From Brevundimonas sp. EYE_349 (GTDB lineage: Bacteria > Pseudomonadota > Alphaproteobacteria > Caulobacterales > Caulobacteraceae): a DNA stretch of 64,000 nt. Shown here piece by piece: positions 47,088-55,992 of this stretch; position 1 is the stretch's first letter, and each line of letters opens with the position of its first letter. The DNA is taken from the NCBI RefSeq assembly GCF_023147505.1, contig NZ_JAHXPB010000004.1, positions 124,001-188,000 on the forward strand, written 5' to 3'. Under the pieces are notes generated by a model, which saw only the letters and a program-made list of their open reading frames with translations, did not search any database and was not told the DNA's origin. A program made the position numbers and the translations under genes.

Positions 47088-47780
47088 GTGCAGCCCTATA
47101 TCCTTGTGATGGAAGACGAGGACGCGCTGGCGACCCTGCTTCAGTACAATCTGGAAAAGGAAGGTTACGACGTCACCGTCGCCGCCGACGGTGAAGAAGG
47201 GATGCTCCAGATCGACGAGCGCCAGCCTGATCTTGTTCTGCTGGACTGGATGCTGCCCAAACTGTCGGGCATCGAGGTCTGTCGCCGTATCCGGGGCAAG
47301 GCCGAGACGCGCAACCTTCCGATCATCATGCTGACGGCGCGCGGCGAGGAAAGCGACCGGGTGCGCGGTCTGGACACCGGGGCCGACGACTATCTGACCA
47401 AGCCCTTCTCGATGGTCGAACTGATCGCCCGTATCCGCGCGGTGCTGCGCCGCATTCGTCCCGGTCTGGCCGACGACCGGCTGAACCACGGCGACATCAT
47501 CATCGACCGGGTGTCCCATCGCGTGAAGCGCGACGGCAAGGAGGTTCACCTTGGCCCGACCGAGTTCCGCCTGCTGGACCACTTCATGCAGCATCCGGGC
47601 CGGGTGTTCAGCCGTGAGCAGTTGCTGGACGCCGTCTGGGGCTCCGACGTCTATGTCGAGGCCCGCACCGTGGACGTTCACGTCGGCCGCCTGCGCAAGG
47701 CCCTGTCCATCGGCGACGACAGCGCCAATCCGATCCGCACCGTCCGCTCTGCGGGCTATTCGCTGGATCTGGAAGGCTAG
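47088..47780 (+). CDS. phoB: Phosphate regulon response regulator PhoB
   Basis: PhoB is a 230-residue OmpR-family regulator with a receiver domain (phospho-acceptor in LVLLDWMLP, with LTARGEES and TKPFSM) and a winged helix (VHLGPTEFRLLDHFM, DVHVGRLRKAL). The start is GTG at 47088 with CCGGAG 8 bases before. A strong terminator follows. It presumably binds the Pho box upstream of pstC. Confidence 0.95.
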   Translation: MQPYILVMEDEDALATLLQYNLEKEGYDVTVAADGEEGMLQIDERQPDLVLLDWMLPKLSGIEVCRRIRGKAETRNLPIIMLTARGEESDRVRGLDTGADDYLTKPFSMVELIARIRAVLRRIRPGLADDRLNHGDIIIDRVSHRVKRDGKEVHLGPTEFRLLDHFMQHPGRVFSREQLLDAVWGSDVYVEARTVDVHVGRLRKALSIGDDSANPIRTVRSAGYSLDLEG

Positions 47781-47791
47781 ATCAAAAGAGA

Positions 47792-47818
47792 GGGCGGCTC
47801 GCGGAGCCGCCCTTTTTT
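47792..47818 (+). terminator. Terminator after phoB
   Basis: A perfect 9-bp stem GGGCGGCTC/GAGCCGCCC (47792-47800, 47804-47812) with a GCG loop is followed by TTTTTT. It ends the Pho operon and may also serve the convergent hslO transcript on the other strand. Confidence 0.92.
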
Positions 47819-47821
47819 GGC

Positions 47822-48769
47822 TCAGATCTGCTCGGCGACCACCTCGTCGGGGTCCAGCGCATAGACGGTGGCGCAGTATTCGCAGGTGACGCGAATCTTG
47901 CCGTCGTCCTCAAGCATATCGGCGCGTTCGGCGGGGTCGAACGAAGCCAGGACCGAAGCGATCCGGTCGCGCGAACAGCGGCAGACGGCGGTCAGCTCGC
48001 GCGCGCCTTCCAGCCGGACCCCGTCCTCGTGGAACAGGCGGAACAGCAGGGTCTCGGGCGAGATCGTCGGGTCGATCAGTTCGTCGTCGGCCAGGGTGCC
48101 AAACAGGGCGCGGGTGCGGTCCCAGACCTCCTCGGTCGATCCGCGCGTCTCGTCGCCGGCGATGATCTGGATCATCGCCCCGCCTGCGCGCCATTGCGAA
48201 CCGGTCTCCGTTTCGACCGCGCCTACCGCCAAGCGCACCTTGGTCGGCACCTGTTCGGACTGCTGGAAATAGTGTTCGGCCGCCAGCGACAGGCTTTCGC
48301 CCTCGATAGGAGTGATGCCCTGGGTGCGCTCGAAGTCGGGGCCGCGATCCAGAGTCATGACGAAAACACCCTGGCCCAGCAGCGACTTGGCGCCGGGACG
48401 GGAGAAGCCCTTGGACGCCTCGCCGACCTCGGCCTCGTCATAGCGGCAGTAGCCGCGCAGGGAGCCATCGGTGCCATAGTCGGCCACGACATAGCGCACG
48501 GGGCCGTCGCCCTGGGCCTGGACCAGCAACCGGCCGTCGAACTTCAGGCTGGAGCCGATCAGGGCGGCCAGGGCGCAGGCTTCGCCAAGCAGGGCGGCCA
48601 CCGGCTCGGGATAGGCGTGGGCGGCCAGAATCTTGTCGATGGCGGCGCCTAGGCGAACCAGGCGACCGCGCACGGGCCAGCCCTCGATCTGGAAGGCGGC
48701 GGCCAGATCGTCGGAAATGGGAGTTTCGGGCGCGTGATCGGTCACGGCGGGGTCCTTTGGCGACGTCAT
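47822..48769 (-). CDS. hslO: Hsp33 redox-regulated chaperone
   Basis: Hsp33 is a cytoplasmic holdase activated by oxidative stress. The 315-residue protein has the C-terminal zinc switch formed by CRC and CEYC, and the N-terminal domain with DGRLLVQAQGDGPVRYVVADY. A 50-residue arginine-rich ORF extension is likely not translated; MTSPKDP at 48769 is the preferred start. It is convergent with phoB. Confidence 0.94.
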   Translation of the reverse strand: MTSPKDPAVTDHAPETPISDDLAAAFQIEGWPVRGRLVRLGAAIDKILAAHAYPEPVAALLGEACALAALIGSSLKFDGRLLVQAQGDGPVRYVVADYGTDGSLRGYCRYDEAEVGEASKGFSRPGAKSLLGQGVFVMTLDRGPDFERTQGITPIEGESLSLAAEHYFQQSEQVPTKVRLAVGAVETETGSQWRAGGAMIQIIAGDETRGSTEEVWDRTRALFGTLADDELIDPTISPETLLFRLFHEDGVRLEGARELTAVCRCSRDRIASVLASFDPAERADMLEDDGKIRVTCEYCATVYALDPDEVVAEQI

Positions 48770-48945
48770 TTCGGGATCGCGGCTATGTAGGCGCCGAGGC
48801 GGCCGTTGATAAGGGGCAATCCGGCGCGGGGTCAGGGCCATGCGACGCGCGGTCGACGGAACCCTTTTCCGCGCGGTTCGCTCTTTTCCGACAAGCGGAG
48901 CCGTCGCTCCGCCTGACACGCCATTTCGAGGAAAAGGTCCCGCCG

Positions 48946-49485
48946 ATGATCCGCGACATCGATCCGATTGAAGAAATTCGCAAACATCCCGGCATCACGG
49001 CCGGCAGCCTGGCTGCCTTGGTGCTCGGCGCGGCGGCTGTCGTCTATCTGACGCAGCGCACCGGGCCGACCCGCTATCAGCGCATCAAGACCCGCATCGA
49101 CCCGCGCGGATGGGTCGATACGGCCGAACTGCGCGACCGTTTCCACGATGCGGTGGACGCCTTCCGTCATCGTGCGGAAGAGGTGGGCGAACAGACCGCC
49201 GACTTCTCGCGCGAAGCCCGCCACCGCGCCGCAGACGCCGCCTATGACGCCCGCGACCGCGCCGATGCTTGGTTCCGCTCGGCGCGCAAGGGGTCGAAGA
49301 AGGCCATGAAGAAGCACGGCAAGACCGCGCGTCGATATGCGGACGACGCCGGGGCCTACGCCCGCGATCATGCGCGCGAGGGCGGGGCGCTTCTGGCCGT
49401 CGCGACCATCGCCGCCGCTGTCGGCGCCGCCGTGCTGGAAAGCCGCCGCCCTGACAGCCGCGTGCGCCGGATCGTGCGTTTCTGA
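48946..49485 (+). CDS. Membrane-anchored helical protein of unknown function
   Basis: This 179-residue protein has two hydrophobic segments: one near residues 20-38 (GSLAALVLGAAAVVYL) and a C-terminal helix (ALLAVATIAAAVGAAVL). A long charged helical region rich in R, A and D lies between (RHRAADAAYDARDRAD). The layout resembles ElaB/YqjD or apolipoprotein-like membrane proteins, but I am not sure of a family. An upstream ORF extension lacks such features, so ATG 48946 was chosen. Confidence 0.65.
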   Translation: MIRDIDPIEEIRKHPGITAGSLAALVLGAAAVVYLTQRTGPTRYQRIKTRIDPRGWVDTAELRDRFHDAVDAFRHRAEEVGEQTADFSREARHRAADAAYDARDRADAWFRSARKGSKKAMKKHGKTARRYADDAGAYARDHAREGGALLAVATIAAAVGAAVLESRRPDSRVRRIVRF

Positions 49486-49606
49486 CATAGTCGTGCCGCC
49501 CCGTGGGTGAAACACCCGCCGAGCGGCATGGTTTAAGCGCAACTGTGCGCCGTCATCAGCATGGCTTGGCTATGCTGCGTGCGCGAAGGCGGCTAAGACG
49601 CGCCAC

Positions 49607-51499
49607 ATGACTGCGCGCCCCACTCTGATCTTCGACTTCGATTCGACCCTGGTCGATTTCGAGACCCTTGAGGCGCTGGCCGACATCGCCCTGACAGGTT
49701 CGGCCGACGCCGATGCGATCCGCGCCGAGATCGCATCGCTGACCGACAAGGCGATGGCCGGGACGCTGGATTTCGGCCAGGCGCTGCGCCAGCGTCTGGC
49801 GCTGCTCCCCCTGACCCGCGACCATGTGCAGGCGCTGGCGCAGACCGCGCCCGATCGGTTGACGGCCTCCGTTCGGCGTAATCTCAACTTCTTCCAGCAG
49901 AACACCGGCAAGATCGTCATCATTTCCGGCGGTTTCCGCGACGTGATCGCCCCCGTCGCTCAGGAACTGGGCGTTTCGCCGGACCGGGTGCTGTGCAACG
50001 ACCTGATCTATGACGCCGAGGGGCGTGTGACGGGCGTCGATGAGGCCAACCCTCTGTCGCGCGATAATGGCAAGCCCGCCGCCATCCATGCCCTGAACCT
50101 GTCCGGTCGCGTCGTCATGATCGGTGACGGCTGGAACGATGCGGAGGTCAAGATCGCCGGGGCGGCCGACGCCTTTTACGCCTTCACCGAGGTCGTGCGC
50201 CGCGCGCCGGTGGTCGAAGTCGCGGACGCGGAAGCCGCCTCGCTGGACGAGGTGCTGCACGCCGAGGGCCTGGCCGGTCGTTGGTCCTTCCCGCGCAGCC
50301 GCATGAAGATGCTGCTCTTGGAAAACATCCACCCCGCCGCCGTCGAACGGCTGGAGGAGGCGGGCTATTCGGTCGAGACGCAGAAGGGCGCGCTGGACGA
50401 GGACGATCTGATCGCCGCCATCAAGGGCGTCCATGTGCTGGGCATCCGTTCCAAGACCACGGTGTCGCGCCGGGTGCTGGAACAGGCGGACAAGCTGATG
50501 GCCGTCGCCGCCTTCTGCATCGGCACCAATCAGATCGATCTGGAGGCGGCGTCCGATCACGGCGTGGCGGTGTTCAATGCGCCCTATTCCAATACGCGCT
50601 CGGTGGTCGAACTGGCCATCGGCCTGATGATCGTGCTGATGCGCGACGTCCCGGACAAGTCGGCGGCCATGCATGTGGGCCAGTGGAACAAGTCGGCTAC
50701 CGGCTCCAAGGAGTTGCGCGGCAAGACCCTGGGCATCGTCGGTTATGGCGCGATCGGCAGCCAGTTGTCTGTGCTGGCCGAGAACCTGGGGATGCGGGTT
50801 CTGTTTTATGACCTGTCGGAACGGCTGGCGCTGGGCAATGCGCGGCGGATGCGGTCTCTGGACGCCCTGCTGGCCGAAAGCGACGTGGTGACGCTGCATG
50901 TCGATGGACGGCGTGAGAACGCCGACATCTTCGGCGCGGCCCAGTTCGGCCGGATGAAGGAGGGCGCGCTGTTCCTGAACCTGTCGCGTGGTCATGTCGT
51001 CGATGTCGGCGCCCTGGCCCAGGCCATGGGGTCGGGCCGGGTCGCCGGCGCGGCCGTGGACGTCTTCCCCGAGGAGCCGCGCACCAATTCCGATCCCTTC
51101 GAAAGCCCGCTTCAGGGGCTGAGGAATATGATCCTGACGCCGCATATCGGCGGCTCGACCGAAGAGGCGCAGGAAGCCATCGCCGAGTTCGCGGCCGAGC
51201 GGCTACTGGGTTATCTGAACCGGGGGGACACGACATTCAGCGTCAATCTGCCCAACGTGCAGTTGGCCGATGTGTCGGGCGCGCACCGCATCCTGCACAT
51301 CCACAGGAATCAGCCCGGCGTGCTGGCCGAGCTGAACCGGGCGCTTGCTGCGGCGGGTCTGAACATCCTGGGCCAGCACCTGAAGACCGACGAACGCACC
51401 GGCTACGTCATCACCGACGTCGATCGCGACTATGACCCGGAGGCGCTGCGGGTGCTGAAGACCGTGCCCGGCACGTTGAAGTTCCGCACCCTGCATTAG
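49607..51499 (+). CDS. Fused phosphoserine phosphatase / D-3-phosphoglycerate dehydrogenase
   Basis: This 630-residue protein joins two steps of serine synthesis. Residues 1-225 are a HAD phosphatase of the SerB type: DFDST (D10, D12, T14), ISGG and GDGWND (about 173-178). Residues 233-630 are SerA: Rossmann GYGAIGSQ, catalytic arginine in LSRGHVVD, glutamate in FPEEP, histidine in TPHIGGSTEE, and a C-terminal ACT domain (HIHRNQPGVLAELN). SerC, the transaminase between these steps, is not here. The ATG is preceded by no strong ribosome site. One continuous frame supports a true fusion rather than adjacent genes. Confidence 0.9.
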   Translation: MTARPTLIFDFDSTLVDFETLEALADIALTGSADADAIRAEIASLTDKAMAGTLDFGQALRQRLALLPLTRDHVQALAQTAPDRLTASVRRNLNFFQQNTGKIVIISGGFRDVIAPVAQELGVSPDRVLCNDLIYDAEGRVTGVDEANPLSRDNGKPAAIHALNLSGRVVMIGDGWNDAEVKIAGAADAFYAFTEVVRRAPVVEVADAEAASLDEVLHAEGLAGRWSFPRSRMKMLLLENIHPAAVERLEEAGYSVETQKGALDEDDLIAAIKGVHVLGIRSKTTVSRRVLEQADKLMAVAAFCIGTNQIDLEAASDHGVAVFNAPYSNTRSVVELAIGLMIVLMRDVPDKSAAMHVGQWNKSATGSKELRGKTLGIVGYGAIGSQLSVLAENLGMRVLFYDLSERLALGNARRMRSLDALLAESDVVTLHVDGRRENADIFGAAQFGRMKEGALFLNLSRGHVVDVGALAQAMGSGRVAGAAVDVFPEEPRTNSDPFESPLQGLRNMILTPHIGGSTEEAQEAIAEFAAERLLGYLNRGDTTFSVNLPNVQLADVSGAHRILHIHRNQPGVLAELNRALAAAGLNILGQHLKTDERTGYVITDVDRDYDPEALRVLKTVPGTLKFRTLH

Positions 51500-51611
51500 G
51501 TCACGCCGCGCAAAATCTTCCGAAGGCTGACGTTACGGCATCTTGCCATCTGCGCTGACTGGCGCATCCTCACCGCAACGGCCGCGACCTACGACGGCTG
51601 GGGAGGTTCAC

Positions 51612-53414
51612 ATGTCACGCTTCATCACCGGCGGCGCCGTCGCCGCCTTGGCGCTGGCCGCCTGCGCCTTTGCAGGATCGGCCTCGGCCCAGACCTACAA
51701 CCGTCTCGTCGTGTTCGGCGACAGTCTTAGCGACAACGGCAATCTGTATCTGATCTCGGGCGGGACCCAGCCGCCGTCGCCGCCCTACGCCCGTCGGTTC
51801 TCGAACGGGCCAACCTTCGTCGAACTGCTGGGCTTCAACGCCGTCAACTTCAACGGCTCGGTGTCGGGCAGCATCAACTACGCCTTCGGCGGGGCGCGCA
51901 CCGACGCCTCCACCGGCGTGCCGTTCGGCATGTTGAACCAGCTGTCGCGCTATACGGCGGCGGGCGGGCGGTTCAACTCGACCGATCTGGTCAGCGTCCT
52001 GGGCGGCGCCAACGACATCTTCCAGGGGCTGCCGGTCGCCGGCGCCTCGGCCAGCCCGGTCGCGGCGATCACGCCCGTCGCCACCGGCGCAGCGGCCAAT
52101 GTCACCACCCTGATCAACACCGTGGCGGGGGCCGGTGCGGGGACCATCCTGGTCACCAACCTGCCCAAGCTCAGCCTGACGCCCCAGTTCCGGGGGACGG
52201 TCGCCGCGCCGCTGGCTGATTACGCCGTCACGACCTTCAACACCGCCCTGCAGACGGGGCTGACGACCACGGCCGGCGCGCGGCCGGGCAGCAACATCAT
52301 CATGATGGACCTGTTCAAGATCGGCGACACCCTGGCCGCCAACCCAGGCCTGTTCGGCATCACCAACATCACTCAGAGCTGCTTCAACGGGGTCACGGTC
52401 TGTTCGAACCCCGACAGCTATTTCTACTTCGACGGCGTTCACCCGACGGCGGCCGGGCATCGGATCATCGCCCAGCTCGCAACCGACTACCTCTACTACG
52501 GCGACATCGGCGCCCAATCGACGCTTCAGGGCGAAACGACCTATCGCCACCGCGAGGACGCGCTGGACGCCGCAAGCGACGCCCTGTCGGGTCGTCAGCC
52601 GTGGGAGGCGGGCGTCGCCGTCACCACCGCCGCCCTGATCGACAGCGTCGACACCGATGCGCGTGGGCCGGTCACAAGCGTCTCCAGCGACGGCTGGGGC
52701 GCGCGGATCGCGCTGGAGGCGGGACCGTCCGCCAACTGGCGCTTCGGCCTGGCCGGATCGGCGCGAAGGACGGACGTGGACAGCCAGGCGTTGCGGTTCA
52801 ATGTCGAAAGCTTCGGCCTGGACGTCTATGGCGGCTGGCGCTCGGGCGATGTGTTCGTCAATGCGGCGGTAGGTGTGGCGCGCGACAATATCGACGACAT
52901 CGAGCGCACCACCAGCCTGGCCCCCATCGTCCACATGGCCGAGACACGGGCGCTCACCACCGGCGCGCGACTGCAGGGCGGGATGTGGTTCGACATGGGC
53001 GGCTTCGCGCTGTCGCCGCGCGCGGCCCTGGCCTATGTCTCCAGCGACGTGGACGGCTATTACGAACAGGGCGTCGGGGCCCAGTATCAGTATGGCGACC
53101 GCACCGTGAAAGCCCTGACCGGCGAGGTGTCGCTGCGCGCCGAGGCGGAGATGGGGCGCTTCGGCCTGTTCGCCGAAGGGGGCTATCGTGACGCGCTGGA
53201 CGACAGTTCCGATCCTGTCCGCGTCGGGCTTTACAACAACCCGGCCCAGGTCCTGTCGCGCGAGATCGACGATCCGTTCGGCGGTCAGTTCCTGGCGTCT
53301 GCGGGCGTGGAAGGCGCGGTCGGGCCGGTCAAGGTCACGATCGGCTATCGCGGTCGCTTCGGCGATCACGCCGAGAGCCATATGGGCGGCATCCAGTTGA
53401 AACTGCCGCTCTAA
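51612..53414 (+). CDS. Autotransporter with GDSL/SGNH esterase passenger
   Basis: This 600-residue type V secreted protein has a signal peptide, an SGNH hydrolase passenger and a C-terminal beta-barrel. Block I is VVFGDSLSDNG with serine 38, and the catalytic pair D/H is in FDGVHPTAAGH near residue 274. The barrel (about 340-600) ends GGIQLKLPL. Such proteins (EstA-type) hydrolyse lipid esters at the outer membrane surface. ATG 51612 follows GGGGAGG by 7 bases. Confidence 0.9.
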   Translation: MSRFITGGAVAALALAACAFAGSASAQTYNRLVVFGDSLSDNGNLYLISGGTQPPSPPYARRFSNGPTFVELLGFNAVNFNGSVSGSINYAFGGARTDASTGVPFGMLNQLSRYTAAGGRFNSTDLVSVLGGANDIFQGLPVAGASASPVAAITPVATGAAANVTTLINTVAGAGAGTILVTNLPKLSLTPQFRGTVAAPLADYAVTTFNTALQTGLTTTAGARPGSNIIMMDLFKIGDTLAANPGLFGITNITQSCFNGVTVCSNPDSYFYFDGVHPTAAGHRIIAQLATDYLYYGDIGAQSTLQGETTYRHREDALDAASDALSGRQPWEAGVAVTTAALIDSVDTDARGPVTSVSSDGWGARIALEAGPSANWRFGLAGSARRTDVDSQALRFNVESFGLDVYGGWRSGDVFVNAAVGVARDNIDDIERTTSLAPIVHMAETRALTTGARLQGGMWFDMGGFALSPRAALAYVSSDVDGYYEQGVGAQYQYGDRTVKALTGEVSLRAEAEMGRFGLFAEGGYRDALDDSSDPVRVGLYNNPAQVLSREIDDPFGGQFLASAGVEGAVGPVKVTIGYRGRFGDHAESHMGGIQLKLPL

Positions 53415-53439
53415 GGAGCGGCGCGGGGAGGGGGCGCGC

Positions 53440-54003
53440 TCAGCGCCCTTTCTTACGCACCCACATGGCGGCGTCGGCCTCGGCCAGCCACGCCTCTGCG
53501 TCTGTATGACCGTCCCAGGCTCGAACGCCGAACGATCCGCCCAACTCTGTTTTCTGGCCGTCCCAGACGAAGCCTTCGGTCTGCAGCGCCTGGGCCAGCT
53601 GACGCGCCTTGGCTCGGCCCTCGTCCAGTCCGGCGTGCAGCATCAGAAGCGCGAACTCGTCGCCGCCCATTCGGCCGACCGCATCCGATTCGCGCAGGTT
53701 CGCCAGAAACAGACGGGCCACGGCGATCAGGGCGGCGTCGCCTGCGGCATGACCCAGGGTGTCGTTGACGCTCTTGAAGCCGTCCATGTCCAGATACAGC
53801 AGAACCGCCGGCACGCCGTGCCGCTGGCAATAGGCCATGGTCCGCTGCAAGGCCCCGATGAAGCCGCGCCGGTTCAGGGCGGGCGTCAGCACATCGTGAT
53901 CGGCGGCGGCCTCGGCGGCGGCGGCGCGCGACTTCCAGGCGTCCAACTCCAGGCGCAGGCGTGCGATCTCGGCGGTCAGGTCGTGTTCGGCCACGTCGGT
54001 CAC
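53440..54003 (-). CDS. Diguanylate cyclase (GGDEF domain)
   Basis: This 187-residue protein has a short coiled-coil-like N-terminus (EIARLRLELDAWKSRAAAAEAAA) and a GGDEF domain. The active-site loop is intact (MGGDEF), and RESD placed 5 residues before it is the inhibitory I-site. It should make cyclic di-GMP and be feedback-inhibited. No membrane segment or sensor domain is evident. The start is uncertain: GTG at 54003 gives a compact protein, while longer ORFs run into purE on the other strand. Confidence 0.85.
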   Translation of the reverse strand: MTDVAEHDLTAEIARLRLELDAWKSRAAAAEAAADHDVLTPALNRRGFIGALQRTMAYCQRHGVPAVLLYLDMDGFKSVNDTLGHAAGDAALIAVARLFLANLRESDAVGRMGGDEFALLMLHAGLDEGRAKARQLAQALQTEGFVWDGQKTELGGSFGVRAWDGHTDAEAWLAEADAAMWVRKKGR

Positions 54004-54178
54004 GGCGCAGGATGGGCTCCGGTCGCGCGACTCACTCAAGGCGTCGCGCAGGGTGAAGCGATGGTAGAGCGTGATTCCGCGACATTGAAGTCGCCGCGCG
54101 TCGGAAACCGCCGGCTTGCGGTTGCGGGCGCCCCGTCGGTGCTGTAACGGGCGCCTTTCCGCGAGGGGCCTTGCAGAC

Positions 54179-54670
54179 ATGGCGACTTCCGAAACCCCGG
54201 TGGCGATCATCATGGGCAGCCGGTCAGACTGGCCGACGATGAGGCTGGCCGCCGACAAACTGGACCAACTGGGCGTCGCCTGGCAGGCCAAGGTCGTCAG
54301 CGCGCACCGTACGCCGGACCGTCTGGTTCAGTTCGCCACGGGCGCCAAGGCCGCCGGATACCAGGTCATCATCGCGGGCGCGGGCGGCGCCGCCCATCTG
54401 CCTGGCATGGCGGCCTCCATGACCGAACTGCCTGTTCTGGGCGTGCCGGTGAAGTCCAAGGCGCTGAAGGGCATGGATAGTCTGTTGTCCATCGTGCAGA
54501 TGCCCGCGGGCGTGCCGGTCGCGACCCTGGCCATTGGCGAGGCGGGCGCCGCCAACGCCGGCATTCTGGCCGCGCAAATCCTGGCCCTGGCAGATGCTGC
54601 CCTGGCCGAACGGCTGACCGCCTTCCGCACCGCCCAGACCGAATCCGTCGCAGAATCCGTCGAGGACTGA
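54179..54670 (+). CDS. purE: N5-carboxyaminoimidazole ribonucleotide mutase PurE
   Basis: PurE rearranges N5-CAIR to CAIR in purine synthesis. The 163-residue class I enzyme starts [18 protein letters not shown], with AHRTP and [11 protein letters not shown] as active-site loops and [17 protein letters not shown] near the C-terminus. It ends exactly where purK begins. Confidence 0.96.
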   Translation: MATSETPVAIIMGSRSDWPTMRLAADKLDQLGVAWQAKVVSAHRTPDRLVQFATGAKAAGYQVIIAGAGGAAHLPGMAASMTELPVLGVPVKSKALKGMDSLLSIVQMPAGVPVATLAIGEAGAANAGILAAQILALADAALAERLTAFRTAQTESVAESVED

Positions 54671-55753
54671 GTGCCCAGCCTTCCGCTTCCCCCCGGTTCG
54701 ACCCTCGGCATCATCGGCGGAGGCCAACTGGGCCGGATGCTGAGTCAGGCCGCCTCGCGCCTGGGCTTTGACGTCGTTATTCTGGACCCTGAGGCGAACA
54801 GCCCTGCGGGCCGGGTGTCGGCGCGTCAGATCGTCGCCGCCTATGACGACCCCGACGCCCTGACGGCCTTGGGCCGCGCCGCCGACGTCGTCACCTTCGA
54901 ATTCGAGAATGTGCCGGCCGCTTCCATCGAAAGACTGGCCGAGGCCGGCGCCTTGGTCGCGCCGGGACCGACCGCGCTGCGGGTGTCGCAGGACCGGGCG
55001 GATGAAAAGACCTTCCTGAACGCTGTCGGCGCGCCGACGGTGCAGTTCGCGGTGGTGGACACGCTGGAGGACCTGATCGACGGTCTGACGGTGCTGGGCG
55101 TTCCGGCCCTGCTGAAGACGCGTCGCGAAGGCTATGACGGCAAGGGGCAGGTCTGGATTCGCGATATCGCCGATGCGGCGCAGGCGCTGGAAAGCCTAGG
55201 TGGTCGTCCGGCGATCCTGGAGGCAAAGGCCAGTTTCGTGCGCGAGTTGTCGGTTATCGCCGCGCGCGACTGGGACGGCCATATGGCGGTCTATCCGTTG
55301 GGTGAAAACAGCCATGAGGGCGGGGTCCTGCGCACGACACTGGCGCCCGCGACTGTGGACGACAAGACCCAAGTCCGCGCCCGCGCCATCGCCGAGGCGA
55401 TTCTGGACGGGCTGGACTATGTTGGCGTGTTGGGGGTCGAACTGTTCGACTTGGGCGACGACATCCTGCTGGTCAACGAGATCGCGCCGCGCGTCCACAA
55501 CACTGGTCACTGGACCCAGGACGGCTGCGTTTGCGACCAGTTCGAACAGCATATCCGCGCCGTGACGGGTTGGCCTCTGGGGCCGACCGCCGCTCATGCC
55601 CGCGTCGAGATGACCAATCTGCTGGGCGACGAGGTCGAACAGTGGCGTGACTTGGCGGGCAAGTCCGACGAGCGGCTGCACATCTACGGCAAGGCCGAGG
55701 CGCGCCCCGGCCGCAAGATGGCGCATGTGAACCGGATGCTAGGTTCGATTTAG
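54671..55753 (+). CDS. purK: 5-(carboxyamino)imidazole ribonucleotide synthase PurK
   Basis: PurK is a 360-residue ATP-grasp enzyme making N5-CAIR from AIR, bicarbonate and ATP. GIIGGGQLGRMLS begins the nucleotide fold; KTRREGYDGKGQ, EINEIAPRVHNTGHWT-like NEIAPRVHNTGHWT and QFEQHIRAVTGWP follow. Start GTG directly abuts the purE stop. Its 3' end overlaps the convergent 59-residue gene by 4 bases. Confidence 0.96.
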   Translation: MPSLPLPPGSTLGIIGGGQLGRMLSQAASRLGFDVVILDPEANSPAGRVSARQIVAAYDDPDALTALGRAADVVTFEFENVPAASIERLAEAGALVAPGPTALRVSQDRADEKTFLNAVGAPTVQFAVVDTLEDLIDGLTVLGVPALLKTRREGYDGKGQVWIRDIADAAQALESLGGRPAILEAKASFVRELSVIAARDWDGHMAVYPLGENSHEGGVLRTTLAPATVDDKTQVRARAIAEAILDGLDYVGVLGVELFDLGDDILLVNEIAPRVHNTGHWTQDGCVCDQFEQHIRAVTGWPLGPTAAHARVEMTNLLGDEVEQWRDLAGKSDERLHIYGKAEARPGRKMAHVNRMLGSI

Positions 55754-55929
55754 CCGAATTTGACTTCGTCACATCTCACGACGTTGAGAACGCCATTGGG
55801 GATCGGTTTGCTTTCGACCCAGCAGACCTTTGGTTTCGTTCGCGATGGCGGCTCTTGATAAGACAGCCCGCCTAAAAGCGCTGACCCCGCTAAAACTCCG
55901 ATCCCGCTCAGGACGATGGTCTTCCGCAT
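55750..55929 (-). CDS. Small exported protein of unknown function
   Basis: This 59-residue protein starts MRKTIVLSGIGVLAGSALLGG, a probable signal or anchor helix, followed by a short domain with two cysteines in VCWVESKPI and VVRCDEV. GGAGG lies 7 bases before the ATG at 55929, which supports it over a longer frame start at 55980. No family is recognised. Confidence 0.65.
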   Translation of the reverse strand: MRKTIVLSGIGVLAGSALLGGLSYQEPPSRTKPKVCWVESKPIPNGVLNVVRCDEVKFG

Positions 55930-55992
55930 CTCACAACCTCCGTTTACTGCGATTGTCGCACAGGTTGTTGGTTTCGGCAATCGTGGGATGCC

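Noticed and set aside
51615-53381. 588-codon minus-strand ORF over the autotransporter gene
   Set aside because: It is antisense to a clear GDSL autotransporter with signal peptide and motifs, and has the usual R/G/D-rich shadow composition.
54004-54291. Longer diguanylate cyclase with a 96-residue N-terminal extension
   Set aside because: The extension overlaps the purE start on the other strand and has arginine/proline-rich shadow composition; the GTG start at 54003 gives a normal GGDEF protein.
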